This document shows positions 24,550 to 36,213 of a DNA stretch of 64,000 nt, piece by piece. Position numbers and translations under genes: made by a program. The notes beneath the pieces were generated by a model. That model saw nothing but the letters and a program-made list of their open reading frames with translations, made no database searches and was not told where the DNA came from. Origin of the DNA: Coptis chinensis (taxonomy: Eukaryota > Streptophyta > Magnoliopsida > Ranunculales > Ranunculaceae). How positions within the stretch are numbered: position 1 is the first letter of the stretch; each line of letters starts with the position of its first letter. The stretch covers positions 105,615,001 through 105,679,000 of the forward strand of contig CM027380.1 of NCBI GenBank assembly GCA_015680905.1, in the 5' to 3' direction.

Positions 24550-25335
24550 TTAGGGTACATGATTTTGCCCACCTTGCGCTTGAGGAGATACTTGGTACTC
24601 ACTTTGCTCTACTTGACATTGGACATTATTCATATTAACTAATTGTGGCTGCTGGTGCGAGAAGTTATTCTTCTTCTTTGTTGTCTTTAATAAGCCTCAG
24701 TGTCCGAACTCTTGGTTTTTCTTCACTTCGGGAAGGTCTGGCTTTATTTTTAAAATGTGTCCTCCAGTAGTTCTTTATCTCATTATCAGTCCTCCCAGGC
24801 AAGCATCTTCCAATCATAGACCATCTATAATACAAAAAGTATCTTAGCATTATGTTCGTGTCATTCAAATTAAGAAATACTACATATACATGATCAAGTT
24901 CTTCAAATAATACAATAGCTATAGTCTTACTTGTTTCCCCACATGGCATGCAGCTCTGATAATGTTTTCTTCTTCAGGAGTTAGTTGACCCCTTTTAAGG
25001 CTAGGCCTCAGGTAGTTAACCCATCTCAGCCTACAACTCTTGCTATTCCTGTTCAAGCCTGAAGACCAAGTACTCAAACGATCAGTACAATGAGTACAAA
25101 CTCAAATACAACGCTTATTAATCATATTCTAACTTTGGTAAGCAACCATTTTCGTTTGTTGTTTTTTTTTTTCAGATGTTGATTTAAGAGTGATTACCTG
25201 CTTACTTAGCCACTATACTCCAGCTTCCTCCCCATACACACTAACATAGCCAATAAGCAATTTATCTTCTTCAGCAGTCCAAGGGCCCTTTCTCCAACCT
25301 TGTTATGGAATTCCCCAACCACCAAAACCAACCAT
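24550..25335 (-). pseudogene. R2R3-MYB transcription factor pseudogene (MYB27-like)
   Basis: Three exons in plant R2R3-MYB arrangement are readable leftward. Exon 1 starts at ATG 25,335 (MVGFGGWGIP, then a TAA stop, then GWRKGPWTAEEDKLLIGYV) and changes frame before SWSIVAK. Exon 2 (about 25,062-24,930) reads [18 protein letters not shown] and [15 protein letters not shown], then a two-base loss shifts ELHAMWGNK out of frame. Exon 3 (24,825-24,665) reads [20 protein letters not shown] and [11 protein letters not shown]. The intron sites match the usual MYB positions. A Gln-rich tail (QCQVEQSEYQVSPQAQ) ends near 24,550. The DNA-binding residues are mostly kept, but the frame breaks rule out a normal product. 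Confidence 0.85.
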
Positions 25336-26719
25336 TATTGTACTGTTGAGATTGTAAGAATGTTTCCTAGTTATGTGACAATATGACATTGTTGCATAAT
25401 GGATATATCTCTTGTATTTATATACCTTGAATAAATGTCCTTATCAAATGAACACCTCTGTCTCCACTTCTCTAAAGAATGATGTCCTCAAATCTAAGAT
25501 CGATTCCAATCTAAAAACTTAAATTTGCATAGATCCATCTCTCATGACAATAACTCTCTCTAAAGTAATTAACTTCCAACCATGTCTTGACCATCCTAGT
25601 CACTTAAGATATATATGCCGGATTATGATCATGATTCTTATTGTATACTACCTAATAAGATCAATATATAAGCACGCTACAAAACTGCCATTACTAAGGA
25701 AGTGACCCATATCAAATGCACCCCACCTATTTTTTTCTCTCCAATATATATAAAAGTATCACAACCAAAGAGATATTTTCAAAATTGTAAAGGCCTTATT
25801 TACATTCATTTATGGTCCCAGTCAATAAGTCCATATTCATTTTATCCTCAATTTTCCTATATCTCAATTCTAACAGCCATAACGGCCGAGACAATTGAAG
25901 GCCAATTTAGTTATAGTTCCTTCTCTTGTTTGCAATTTGGTACTCATAGAAAGCGTCTAGTTGTGTCTTTCATACTGCCACACTTTTAAGGAGGTGAAAT
26001 TTCATGTCAACTTCATTTGTCTTAGTTAAAACAGGAAGATAAAAAAAAAAAAAAAAAAAAAAAAAAGCTCCTCATAGACATACATTCAATCCATGATCCA
26101 AAACATTCCAATTAGCACTCCTTGTAGCATGCATCAATAGATTTCCATAAAATGATATTAATTGAGTAAAAAAGAATGGGCTTATACCCAGAATCAGTAG
26201 ATCAATACTTGAAAAGCTTTCCTTTAGTTGAGAAAACAATCAAAGAAGAATTGAGATCTCATGAGCCTTATTCAGTAACCTAGACCTTCTTTTCGGAAAC
26301 GTAACTTGTCTGTTAATCTTGTTTTCATTCCTCTTCAACTGAACCCTACCTCTTATGATACTCGTTTTGATTTTCTCTGCAAGAAATAGAGAAATGTAGA
26401 TTGATTGATTTATAGTACAAAAGGTTTCTTTAGTGATTTTTCTTTTGTTGGACCGAGGTTATTTGAGAGAAAGAAACGATTGTATATTAGAAGAATGGAG
26501 GCGAACTCAGGAGGACTTGCTAATGGTAAATGGTTTTGATGTATATGCCATGCCAAGAATATACCACAAATTGCATTGAAATACATGTAGTGGTCACATC
26601 CAGATAATAGAAATCCAAGGAGAGTCAAAGCTATTTTGTAATAATGTTTGGTCTTTGGCACGTCCATATTCTTATGATTCCAGCTCCATTGATGAATCAA
26701 AACTTAGACGAACACATTT
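25336..26719. other. No gene seen; long poly(A) at 26,041-26,066
   Basis: No conserved coding text was found. The A-run of about 26 bases could be the tail of a retroposed sequence or simple slippage. No flanking target duplication was recognised. Confidence 0.35.
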
Positions 26720-27222
26720 CTATCTATCTAATAAGATAGGGTGTTTTTCCCACTAAAAGACAAAATTATAATAAAGGACGGCCCAGATCATTTCTACCAA
26801 AATCCCATGGCTACTGAGTAGTTATTAACCTGACCGTCCAGAAGGTGTTTTGTTTTTTCGAGCATTTTGCACACAAGTCGCGGGTTCGAGCCAAGAGTTT
26901 GGTTTTTTTTTTTACTTTAATCTTCTTAAAACACAGTCGACTCCACTACTTACCCTCCACTCCGCCAGAGCTAGAAACACCCTCCGCTCCAAAATGCTTA
27001 CTGGATAAACAAAGTTTTTCGTCAGAACTGCACCCAGAGGTCATTGTCAGCCCACAAGAAGCCTCTCTCCAGATTCAGAGGCACCAGTAAAGCACCACTT
27101 GAAAGTCCAGCAGTTCTAAAGCAGATTATATTGACCGGCTACATTCGCGGGATGCTAGGAGAGTGGCAGGAGGCAGACAATGCACTGCTATAAAGGAGGA
27201 TAGACGTGATTAAAGTTGCAAA

Positions 27223-28195
27223 GGTGAATTTTATTGAACCCTCTAGCTTATTTGTTTTTTCTTTTCGAATTAAGAAATTGATATCAAAGAAATGTGTACT
27301 ATTTTTTAGCTTTGTGCTGGCGTCGTTGCTGGAGGTGGAGACAACTTCCGAGAGATCGAAGCTGCCGTCGTTGCTATTCTACTTGATCACAAAGTATTTT
27401 CTTTGTTCGATTCGAGAAATTTAAAGCCGTTTAAGGTGAAATTTATTGAACCCTCTAGCTTATTTGATTTTTTCTTTTTGAATTTTATTAAACCCCCTAG
27501 CTTATTTGTTTTTTCTTATTGAATTAAGAAATGAGTATTTGTTAACTTTGTGCTGGTGTCGTTACTTTGTGCTGGTGTACGTGCTATTTTTTTTTTAACT
27601 TTGTGCTGGTGTCATTACTAGAGCATTTAATGGGGTTACTTTCGAATTCTTTTTTTTACCATCGATAGTGGAGAATGACAAAAGTTAAAATGTAGACTTA
27701 ATTAGAATTAGAATTTTCTTTGTTAATTCCTAGAGATATATCAGTAGTGGAGAATAGATGGTTAAAATGTAGACTTAATTAGAATTAGAATTTTCTTTGT
27801 TAATTCCTAGATATATCTCGACAACTCAAACTCTTACCAATTTGTTATAATTTAAATATCTAATAGGAAGTGGAGAATCCTTTTATTTAATAGGAAGTGA
27901 TTTTATTTAAATTGACCGTTCAGAAGTAAGTGAAGGCAATTTCTTACTTCGTTCCACTGGTGGTCTTACTTTAGTGGGAAAAGTCTACAAGCATTGCTGG
28001 TTGGTTTCCTTTTTTTTATATTTACATCGATAGTGGAGAATCCACTTCCTGTTATTAATGCAATTTGCATGTTTTTGATGAAATAGTGGAGAATGTAAAT
28101 AAACTAACGAACTCTTCTTACTTCTTACAAAAGAACAAAAGCTGAAAAAAAGACTTAATTGAATTAGAATTTTATATGTTAATTCCTAAATATAT
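27223..28195 (+). repeat. Repeated blocks upstream of the Helitron Rep gene
   Basis: Words around tattgaaccctctagcttatttg recur at 27,232, 27,447 and, altered, 27,485. The phrase aactttgtgctggtgtcgttact recurs at 27,310, 27,545 and 27,597. A block of about 75 bases, agtggagaat...gttaattcctag, occurs at 27,667, 27,745 and, more loosely, 28,084. Their origin is unclear; they may be transposon leader sequence. Confidence 0.6.
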
Positions 28196-28346
28196 CTGAA
28201 AGTTAATGTATTTCAGTGCTTTTCAATTAGGTGTTCTACTATTTACTACTTTGAGTCTTCGCTGTGCTCTTTGATTAGAGCTCCGTTTTGATTCTTTAAC
28301 TTTGCGTGTTTCCAAATTTTTGTGAATTGACGCTTCCTAGGCAATC

Positions 28347-30812
28347 ATGGTTAAAGAGCGCATTGAAGAGAGAGGAAGGGAATCGTTAGTTCACCCAGAC
28401 AATTCCATAGCAGAACCTCCCAATCTGGTATATGTGCCTCCACATCGAAGAAATGTTGTGTCTCCTAATCTGGTATATGTGCCTCCTAATCGAATATCAA
28501 CTGCGACTCCTAATATTTTATTTGTTGTGCCTTCTAATCGAAAATCTCCCGCGGCTCTTAATAGGTTATCTGTCGTGCCTCCTAATAGAAGCTCTCCTAC
28601 GGCTCTTAATAGGTTATCTGTTGTGCCTCATAATCGACGATCTCCCGCAGCTCCTAATGTGTTATCTGTTATTTCTCATAATCGAAAATCTACTGCGCCT
28701 CCCAATCTCTTATTTATTGTGCCTCCCAGTCAAAGCTCTATTGCACCTCCTAATCGGAGATCTATTGCATAACGTCTTCGAAGAGAAAAAGATATCGATC
28801 AAAGGACTATAGCACAACAAAATCGGAGACGAAGAGAAAAAGATGTTATGTCTGATTACATATCAGATTCCTTTAAGAAGACGAGGTCAACGTACGAAGT
28901 TGGGTCCTCTTCATCTACCACGGAAGATGTCACAATGCAAAGTTGTGAGGATAACACTATGTAACATACCGTAAAACGTGATATATCATAGGTCTATTTT
29001 TGCAATGATCATGATATGACTGGATTTGATGAAAGTGAAGAAGAAATTCTTAATCCTCATAAAGATCATGTGCTTCCTGTTCCAAATCGCCGCCACTTTA
29101 TGGGAAAGATGAATGTTCTCTGTCCATTTTGTTTGGCCCTTCATTGGAAAGATGAATAGTTATCAAAATCAAGGCGCAACCTACCATTATTTAGAGCTTG
29201 CTGTTTACAAGAAAAAGTTAAGCTACCGCTTCTTTCTCCACTGCCTCCGGCACTTAAATCTTTATTCGAAGGATCTAATAAACGTGCAAGATTATTCCGT
29301 GAGCAGATTCGGCAATACAATGTGTGTAATGCCTTTACCAGTCTTGGTTGTAAATTTAACGATCGTGTGTTACATGGGCGTGGTCCTACCTCATTTACTG
29401 TTCATGGGGAGTTGCGGCACCAAATCGGTTCATTGTTGCCTGATCCGGGGATGGAACCTAAGTTTTCACAACTTTATATTTATGATCCCCTAGCTGCTTT
29501 GGATCACCGCCATAATCGCAACCCGAATTTGTCAAGGGAAGTGTTGAAAACTGTACAAGAAACTCTTCTGCAGACTCACAAGTTTTGTGATATCTATAAG
29601 CAAGCATTTGAGGTTTTAACTGAAAATGCTTATGAGAATAACAATGTTCCGGTCCATCTACACTATGATCCGCGTTCAGATAGACGAAGGTACAATCTTC
29701 CGACAACTGATGAGATCGCAGTGATATTGCCTGGAGATGGGAGTAAGGTTGATGCCATAAGTGATATTGTACTTCGTTTGAGAGGAGGGCATAAGTTGGA
29801 ACGGATAAGCGAATGTCATCCCGCTTATTTGCCTTTGCATTATGTTCTTCTGTTTCCTTATGGGGATTTGGGTTGGTCACCTGATTTGAAGTTGTGGGAC
29901 GTCAAGAGAAATGCTCCAAGCAATGCAAGACTCACCCAATTATTGTATTACGCCTACCGTTTGTTTGAACGACCCACGGAGTACTCATCTATCTTGCTGG
30001 GATGTAAATTGTTGCATGAATTTTTGGTTGATGCTTGGGCTGCATATGAACAGAATCGGCTGCGATACATTAGACTAAATCAAGACACCATCCGTTCGGA
30101 TGTGTACAAGTGCTTGACAGATGTTGCACTTGAGGGATTAAGTCCTGATCAAATTGGCCAACGGTTCATTTTGCCTTCCTCGCATGTTGGAAGTCCAAGG
30201 CACATGTACTAGATTTTTCAGGATTCAATAGCTATCACCCGACACTATAAGCACTCATATATTTTTCTTACGGTGACTGCAAACCCTAATTGGCAGGAAA
30301 TTAAAGATGCGCTCAAGGAACACCAAACTTCGACACTTCGGCCTGAAATAGTTGCACGGGTATTCGAGCTGAAACGAAAAGCAATTATGAAAGAAATTTT
30401 GAAGAATGATATCTTCAGTCGGGTGGTTGCATATGTCTATACCATTGAATTTCAAAAGCGCGGTCTTCCACACATGCATTGGCTTTTATTTCTTGTGCAT
30501 GATGACAAGATCCGAAACAGTGAGCAAGTTGATAAATTTGTATGTGCTGAATTCCCAAACCCCGACACCCACCCTACATTGTTTGAAACAGTGAATAAGT
30601 GCATGCTTCATGGCCCCTGTGGTGATCGAGATCCGAGTGCTTCATGTATGGAAAATGGTCGATGCACCAAAGGCTATCCAAAAGAGTTTGTGGAGGAAAC
30701 AATTATGGATAAAAAAGGGTACTCCATTTACCGAAGACGCGACACTGACAAGAAATATTTTCTGAAGAGGAAGAATAAAATGGTTAAAGTTGATAATGGA
30801 GATGTTGTTTGA
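28347..30812 (+). pseudogene. Helitron Rep (HUH endonuclease) protein, inactivated, no helicase domain
   Basis: Helitron RepHel nicks and joins DNA for rolling-circle transposition. The first part (28,347-28,772) is a Pro-rich N-terminus of 16-residue repeats, then TAA. A zinc-like segment follows at 29,099 (MNVLCPFCLALHWKDE, then TAG, later CCLQEKVKLPLL). From 29,322 the Helitron-like N domain reads SLGCKF, VLHGRGPTSFTVHGELRHQI and LYIYDPLAALDHR. It continues to 30,209, where one TAG breaks the text GSPRHMY-IFQDSIAITRHYKH; 30,273 onward is in the same frame. The HUH motif HMH lies at 30,471-30,479 in QKRGLPHMHWLLFL, and CMLHGPCG and YRRRD follow. A TGA at 30,810 and the junction at 30,868 remove the catalytic tyrosines and the Pif1 helicase. 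Confidence 0.85.
28395..28770 (+). repeat. 48-bp coding minisatellite (16-residue Pro-rich units)
   Basis: Units of the form (L/P)N-x-L-x-V-(V/I)-(P/S)-x-N-R-x-S-x-A-x recur about seven times. The later units are exactly 16 residues and the first ones 15. The reading frame is preserved across all units. On the DNA level cctaatcgaa-type words recur every 48 bases. Confidence 0.8.
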
Positions 30813-32612
30813 TATGACAATCAAACATTTCAGACAGATATGCATTGTAGGTATGAGAACTGCAAACTTTTGTCATGATTTGCATCCTGTTTGGTAGGAT
30901 TTAGGTGGTCGAAATACATACCAAGTCCTTGACCCCAATGTTTGGAAAAACATATAAGACCCTTGAGGCGCTAAGCCTCTTAGAGGCTTAAGGCAAGAAA
31001 AAAGCAGAAGAATCCAGAAAATGTAAATAACTAAATAAATTATGAGATACAACATGTCATATGAATAAAAGAAGTAAAACACACTTAAAAACATAAGCCT
31101 CTTGCACTAAATGTGAGGTTATAAGCCTCGCCGCTATGTTGGGTGTGAGGCTCTGAGGCAACCCTCAAGGTGTAAGCCTTAATGTGTTTTTTTCAAACAC
31201 CGATACAACGCAGCTTAAGTACATATAAATCATTGTTTTGTGTTGTGTGTAAATCCAATGCATGTTATGCATTTCTTAGTTTTGCGTACTAATTGCAAAT
31301 TAACTACCTAGCTCAATAAACTAAAATTTGAAAAAGGAAATAAGAAAAACTAGCTTTCCAGGTTATTCTAGCCATAAAGGGCCTTTTTCGCCATTGGAGC
31401 AATGCGTTTGCTATGACCACTTTGTTGCAAGATGCGAGGATATTATGTACAGATCCTTGACTAAGGGGCTTGTAATCTGCAAATTTTGAAGATGTATTTT
31501 TCTTTTCCATACTCTTTCGTTTTAATGAAATTATTCACTTCATTAGAAAAAGGAAAGAATGCAGAATCACTTGATTCACTTTTAAGATCCAAAAATAAAA
31601 AATAAATCAATCAAAATGTGATAGACAAATAGGGTCCATGCAGCAATGTGATATACGCAAGTGTATTTGTTTAACTAAACAAGAACAAAAAAAAACCTGC
31701 TTGTCTATCCTGGAAGGAAGATTGCCAACATATACTCGGCGTGCATGCCTCATATCCTATATAGACAATAGGAAACAAACAGATTCTTACGTATTTAAAG
31801 AAAAAAGCAATGAACAAAAAGGACATCAGAAATTCTATTAATCAACACTTCCATGACATAAAACAAGAAAACTAAATCTTTCAACATAAACACCTGAGAT
31901 GTCATGTTCTTCATTCCTGCTGAACTTGAACTCCTGCAAGTCAAAAATCGATCAACACCAAACATCATCTGACTCTTGCTCTTAGTAAACATTGGGCACA
32001 AAAATATGCTTATCTGAATCCATCTGGGATTTCCTTGTTTAATGCATCTTTTGCTACCAAACGCCAATGGCAAAAAGAGAGAAGGGGGTTCATGATGTTG
32101 GCAAAGAACTTAAATCCCACAACACAAGTTGGATACATTTTTAGAAAGTCAATAATACTCAAGATCAGTACACGACCAACAAAGAAATAGAATAAGAGCA
32201 ACTACTTGCTAAGAAATGTCAACTTTGACAGGTCTATTAAAAAAAATATTGTGGAAATATGCTCGTTTATTAAATTTCATGTGCGTATTCATTTAGAAAA
32301 GAACTTGACAAAACATTTCAACTTGAAGATGTTAAATAGATTTGCAACTCCAAAACCTATCCCATGCCCCAGCAATGTGCAGTCATCAGAAAGAAAGGTT
32401 TGGATGCCACTCAACTTTGAGTAAATCCAACATGTTTCATTTGTAACTCATCTTATATGAGGAAAGGTCAGTTCTTGCATTTACAAAATGTCCCCTTTCC
32501 AAATAATTGTCAGTCCGAAAAAAAAACAATAAAGTTGCCTGGAAGAGAAGAGATAGAAATAGCAGCAGTACGGTGACCTTTTCCAGTAGAGCTGATTTAT
32601 ATTTCTATGTGC

Positions 32613-33004
32613 TTACATTTCCAAGCAATCATAGATATCATAGGCATGTTCCATAAAATAAGAATCAGTTCCATAAACAACAGCATGAAAGTGGCACTCG
32701 TTTTCCTCAACACGAAATTTCACGCAAATAATACGAATACCAGGAAAAAGTTGTTCACACATAACCAGGCATAGGTCTTGCTCCCTAGATGAAAGAGAAA
32801 CCATGCATGATCTGCTTCTGTGGATGTAGGATCAATGAACTTGGTTGGAGTTGTTGCCTCCTCTAAGCAATTGAGGACTGCACTCGTCTAAATTGTAGAC
32901 AAAGAGTTGTCCAAAGTGTTTATATACGTAGCGCATGTCGTCTACAATGAGAGGTCTCCCAGGAGTGCATGCAAATACGTATTTGAGTATTTCCGCAAAA
33001 ACAT
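32613..33004 (-). pseudogene. Unrecognised ORF, duplicon A copy, disrupted
   Basis: This is the same sequence as the longer ORF at 52,658-53,091. The C-terminal part (MVSLSSREQDLCLVMCEQLF...HFHAVVYGTDSYFMEHAYDI) is open, but upstream a lost base after tcttgctccctag, an altered stretch replacing the CCGGTGGCTCCC region, and an insertion near 32,890 break the frame. It adds no information about function and appears to be a decayed copy. Confidence 0.6.
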
Positions 33005-33014
33005 TAAAAACTTA

Positions 33015-33057
33015 GTCCCACATCGGGCGGTTGGATGTGTTTCTAATCGTATATAAT
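33015..33057 (+). promoter_or_regulatory. USE and TATA box of 7SL RNA gene, copy A (Pol III type)
   Basis: The plant snRNA upstream sequence element RTCCCACATCG is present exactly (GTCCCACATCG, 33,015-33,025). A TATA box (TATATAAT) sits at 33,050-33,057, leaving 24 bases between them, the shorter Pol III spacing rather than the longer Pol II spacing. The RNA start follows 22 bases after the TATA box. Confidence 0.85.
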
Positions 33058-33079
33058 TCAATTATTCACAATATGTATT

Positions 33080-33316
33080 GCCGAGCTTGGTAACTCTAGC
33101 TTGTAACCTAAGTAGGGGCCAAAAATTGGATGTATGGTACACGTAGTTGCCCACTTGAGCACGCACAATATGAGTCCACTGTCACGCACCTAGGGGGAGG
33201 ACTCTGACCCTGTGATTGCCTTGCCCTTCTGACGAGGGGGCTAGCTTCACCACTGCTGTACGGAGTCTACGCTTAGGCCAGCGGGTGGAAACCTCCCAAT
33301 ATCAGCATCCAACTTT
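33080..33316 (+). ncRNA. Signal recognition particle RNA (7SL), copy A
   Basis: SRP RNA scaffolds the ribonucleoprotein that targets secretory proteins to the ER. The stretch starts GCCGAGCTTGGTAACTC and continues TTGTAACCTAAGTAGGGGCC, the plant 7SL 5' (Alu) domain. It ends with CTGCTGTACGGAGTCTA, GGCCAGCGGGTGGAAACCTC and a T5 terminator at 33,314-33,318. At about 237 nt it is shorter than the usual plant length of about 300 nt. Relative to copy B it differs in the middle (extra gcacctagggggaggactctgaccct, lost gggtcc), so its S-domain folding is doubtful. The full promoter argues that it is transcribed or was so recently. Confidence 0.8.
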
Positions 33317-33563
33317 TTATTTGCTTGACTTGAGTACTTACGCGCACTTGCGAAATTGAAGCATTTTGTAGTGTAGTTTTGATAAATTGTAACCAAATTA
33401 AGCTTATTTATCGAATATCTTAAGGCCAACTCCATATACGAATGTCCTTGTAGAAAACACTAGTGGACATCACACAAATCTTAAAAGTCTTGAGTTTGAT
33501 CAACACCTGTTTCGTTGGGTTTTATGTTACAATAGTTTCTCAATACAAAAAGTGGTCAACAAC

Positions 33564-34105
33564 TGTGAGGGAGTAGTATTCACATCCAATAAATATCATA
33601 GACATGTCCAATACAATTATAAATATCGCACCGACTTCATATCCAGCTCACTTCATAGCAACTCACATCATCAACTCGCACACCCAATCTAAGGCATTCA
33701 TCCTCCGAGCTCACTCCAGAGTAGCTCAACTCGCACACCCTCACGCAGAACGTTCCACCTAGATACATCATCCATTATCCAGATGCAATCATTACCAGAG
33801 CCGTACTAACACAACCCAACCACTCCCCATCATTGCGGACTTCCTACCACCACCAATCCTACACGCATCCCTGATCTCGACCACACATCTGTACTCGTCA
33901 GTACACGTGTAGCGTAGATCTTCACGCTCAACAACTATAAATACCCCCCGCTGGAACTACGTCAGACCTGATTCTTCTCTCTCCCCAAAATCAAGAGAAG
34001 ATACATAGGCAATTCGCTCAACAACGAACTCGGTCTTTACTCTATTCAATCCCATTCTCCCTCTACCTCCTTGTATGTAAAGGTGAACTAAAATACGCCT
34101 TTATA
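33564..34105 (+). repeat. 5' LTR of the large LTR element
   Basis: About 542 bases, colinear with 42,872-43,419. It contains ctataaatacc at about 33,937, a likely TATA region, followed by gatcttcacgctcaac upstream. It ends at cctttata, next to the PBS. Confidence 0.85.
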
Positions 34106-34252
34106 TTGGCGCAGTCTGTGGTCTCGATTCCTTGAGAACCATTTCATAAATCCTACCACCAAAAAGAAAAATTCTCAAGCCCACGAAGAATGGAAAGCCT
34201 CGAAGCTCAAGTCCAGAGTTTAGTCGGTCAACTAGGCACAATGAACGGGCAC
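34106..34252 (+). other. PBS and start of a gag-like reading frame
   Basis: TTGGCGCAGTCTGTGG at 34,106 is the likely primer-binding site. An ATG at 34,190 opens MESLEAQVQSLVGQLGTMNG, a leucine-rich, probably coiled-coil start. The solo LTR interrupts this frame at 34,253. If that insertion is ignored the frame continues as HITLLRREKFPN and stops, so only about 32 codons exist. It may be the degenerate start of a gag. Confidence 0.5.
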
Positions 34253-35767
34253 TGATCTTAGCACTTTTCAGTGTTTTTAGAAGTTGATTTACTACGTGCT
34301 AAAACTCAATAATTCCTTACTCACTGTTTTTTTTTTCTTTGAAAATGTCAATCTAGTTCGAGTAGGGATTTCGTTCCAACTTCTAAGACAAGAATTTAAA
34401 TTATCACAACTGAAATCTACACTTTGGGGAACTAAGTGAGAAGGATTTTATAGATAGATTTTTTTTTACACAAGTTATCTAAAATTTGTAAGTTTGTTTA
34501 TAGTTAAATGAAAGAGAGAGAGAGATAGGGAAGGATTAATCCTACTCATGCAAGGCCTAGCTACAAGTCTTTTAGAAACAGGTCACTACCATCTCAAATC
34601 CCTAACATAATATACCTATCTCTAAACATATCATGCTAGCATGTAGAATTGAAATGATATTTCATCTCTGAAATATCATTCCAACTCCTAGTTCTACTTT
34701 ACAACAATTGATCAGATAATTGTCAATCTCTGTCATTTTGGGACAGGATGAAAAATAGAACCTAAGTCTTTTAAGTAGTGATTTTGGAATCGTAAATTTG
34801 TAGCATGATCCTCACATGAGCATCATTAACCCTCCCCTTGGGAGAGTTTTAGCTCATGATCCTAGGATTGAATTAAACTACAAGAAGATATGTGAAATGA
34901 AAAAAAAAGAGAATGAAATAAGAAAACTACAACTGTTTACCTAAATGAAGAAGAGTTTATTAAAAACTAGAGAGAGTTCCCCATTAACAAGTTACAAGCT
35001 TTTTCTCTAAAAACTAAGAACTAAAAAAACAAAATTAAAGACATGGAAGTAAATGAAAAGTAAAAGTCAAGGAAGTAAAAGCTTCCAACTCCCAAAATCA
35101 GCCCCCCTTTACATAAGAGAGTCTTTTTCTCCTCTCCCACGTGAAACACTCTCCTCTCATTTATTTTTCACTTATCCACAACTAACCCCCATTTGACACC
35201 TTTCATTTTTTTAGATAATCATCACCTAAATCCAACCAACTCATTAACTTCATGCAAGGTGTCAAATTTGCACCAATTATTTGCACCTTTGTCTTGACTT
35301 GCATGATGACTCATCAAATCTTATGGGCCCGCCTAGTGGGTCCACGCATAAATGTCCATGGCGATCCGGTCTTTTGGCATTTTTACAACTTTCCGCCTAT
35401 TTGTAGAGTTCATCGCACTGATCGTCGGAGCAGCTCACTCGTCGCATTTGGAGTCCTGGTTCAAGAGATATGAGCTTCGGAAGTTTGATGCTTTTGTGCA
35501 TGTAATCCCGTTTCTGACTGGATTATGTACTATTTGAGTCTTTGGGCTTTAGTCCGAATTTGTTGGGCTTCACATGGGCTTGATCGGAAGGCATGTGTAT
35601 ACTCCCTATTCCGTGCTTAAATTTCGGGCTTTATCATAATTTTTACATTAGTTGCTCAAACCTGCAAAAAGCACGAAGATGCGATTATTTCATGATTATT
35701 AAGCACAAAATTGACCGAAATGTTATGTCTCTACAGGTTTTTATAATACAGTTTTGGGTGCTTATCA
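34253..35767. mobile_element. Solo LTR with 5-bp target duplication
   Basis: A 1,515-base stretch starting TGATCTTAGCAC and ending GGGTGCTTATCA is flanked by GGCAC on both sides (34,248-34,252 and 35,768-35,772). Its ends are inverted versions of each other (TGAT..TTAGCAC / TGATAAGCACC). It has no coding segment and no partner LTR, so it is best read as a solo LTR left after recombination of a gypsy-like element. It splits the gag-like frame of the host element. Confidence 0.75.
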
Positions 35768-35987
35768 GGCACATTACCCTGCTCCGACGGGAAAAGTTTC
35801 CAAATTAACAGTTTTTTGTTCTAATTTCTTTTGGATATTAGTTCGATCTAGTGCAGGTCAATCAAGCTCCAATGCACATTGGGGGCTAGCCAAAACCATC
35901 TCCGAACTGGGGCTCATTGTTGCCATCTAAACAAGTTCAATTATGTTATTATGATCCATGCATCTTCAAAATTACTACTGTTAGTAA

Positions 35988-36207
35988 TGAGACATCAACT
36001 CAAATTACAATTCATTTCATTAACTTATCTGTTATTACACTTGCTCTTTATATACCAGAGACTTGTAAGTTGTTACAACAGAATCTGTTAGAGCACAACT
36101 GAAAACTGTTAGAACTAATAACTGAATTAGTTAGAAGTTAGTTATGCTGATGTGGATAGAATTTAGTTATGCTGACGTGGACTGCTGATGTGGATTATCT
36201 CTGATAT
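35988..36207 (-). repeat. 3' LTR of the copia element
   Basis: On the plus strand it starts TGAGACATCAACTCAAATTA, matching 40,782 onward for 71 bases with one or two differences. It ends next to the polypurine tract. The expected TG at its start reads TA here, so the exact end is uncertain by a few bases. Confidence 0.75.
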
Positions 36208-36213
36208 ACCCCC

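Larger units (their letters stand above)
26720..30867 (+). mobile_element. Truncated autonomous-type Helitron
   Basis: A Helitron Rep gene occupies 28,347-30,812. A possible 5' end, TCTATCTATCTAATAAGATA at 26,719, resembles Helitron starts, but the base before it is T and not A, so the boundary is weak. The stretch 27,223-28,195 contains repeated blocks. The helicase part and the CTAG end are missing, because at 30,868 the sequence switches to duplicon A. Confidence 0.6.

Noticed and set aside
26868..26905. cgcgggttcgagcc as a tRNA or SINE B box
   Set aside because: No A box at the right spacing and no cloverleaf could be drawn.
30873..31094. Hydrophobic open frame shared by both duplicons (also 51,286-51,594)
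   Set aside because: Phe/Tyr-rich text from AT-rich DNA. It is preserved only because the two regions are duplicates; no start context or domain.
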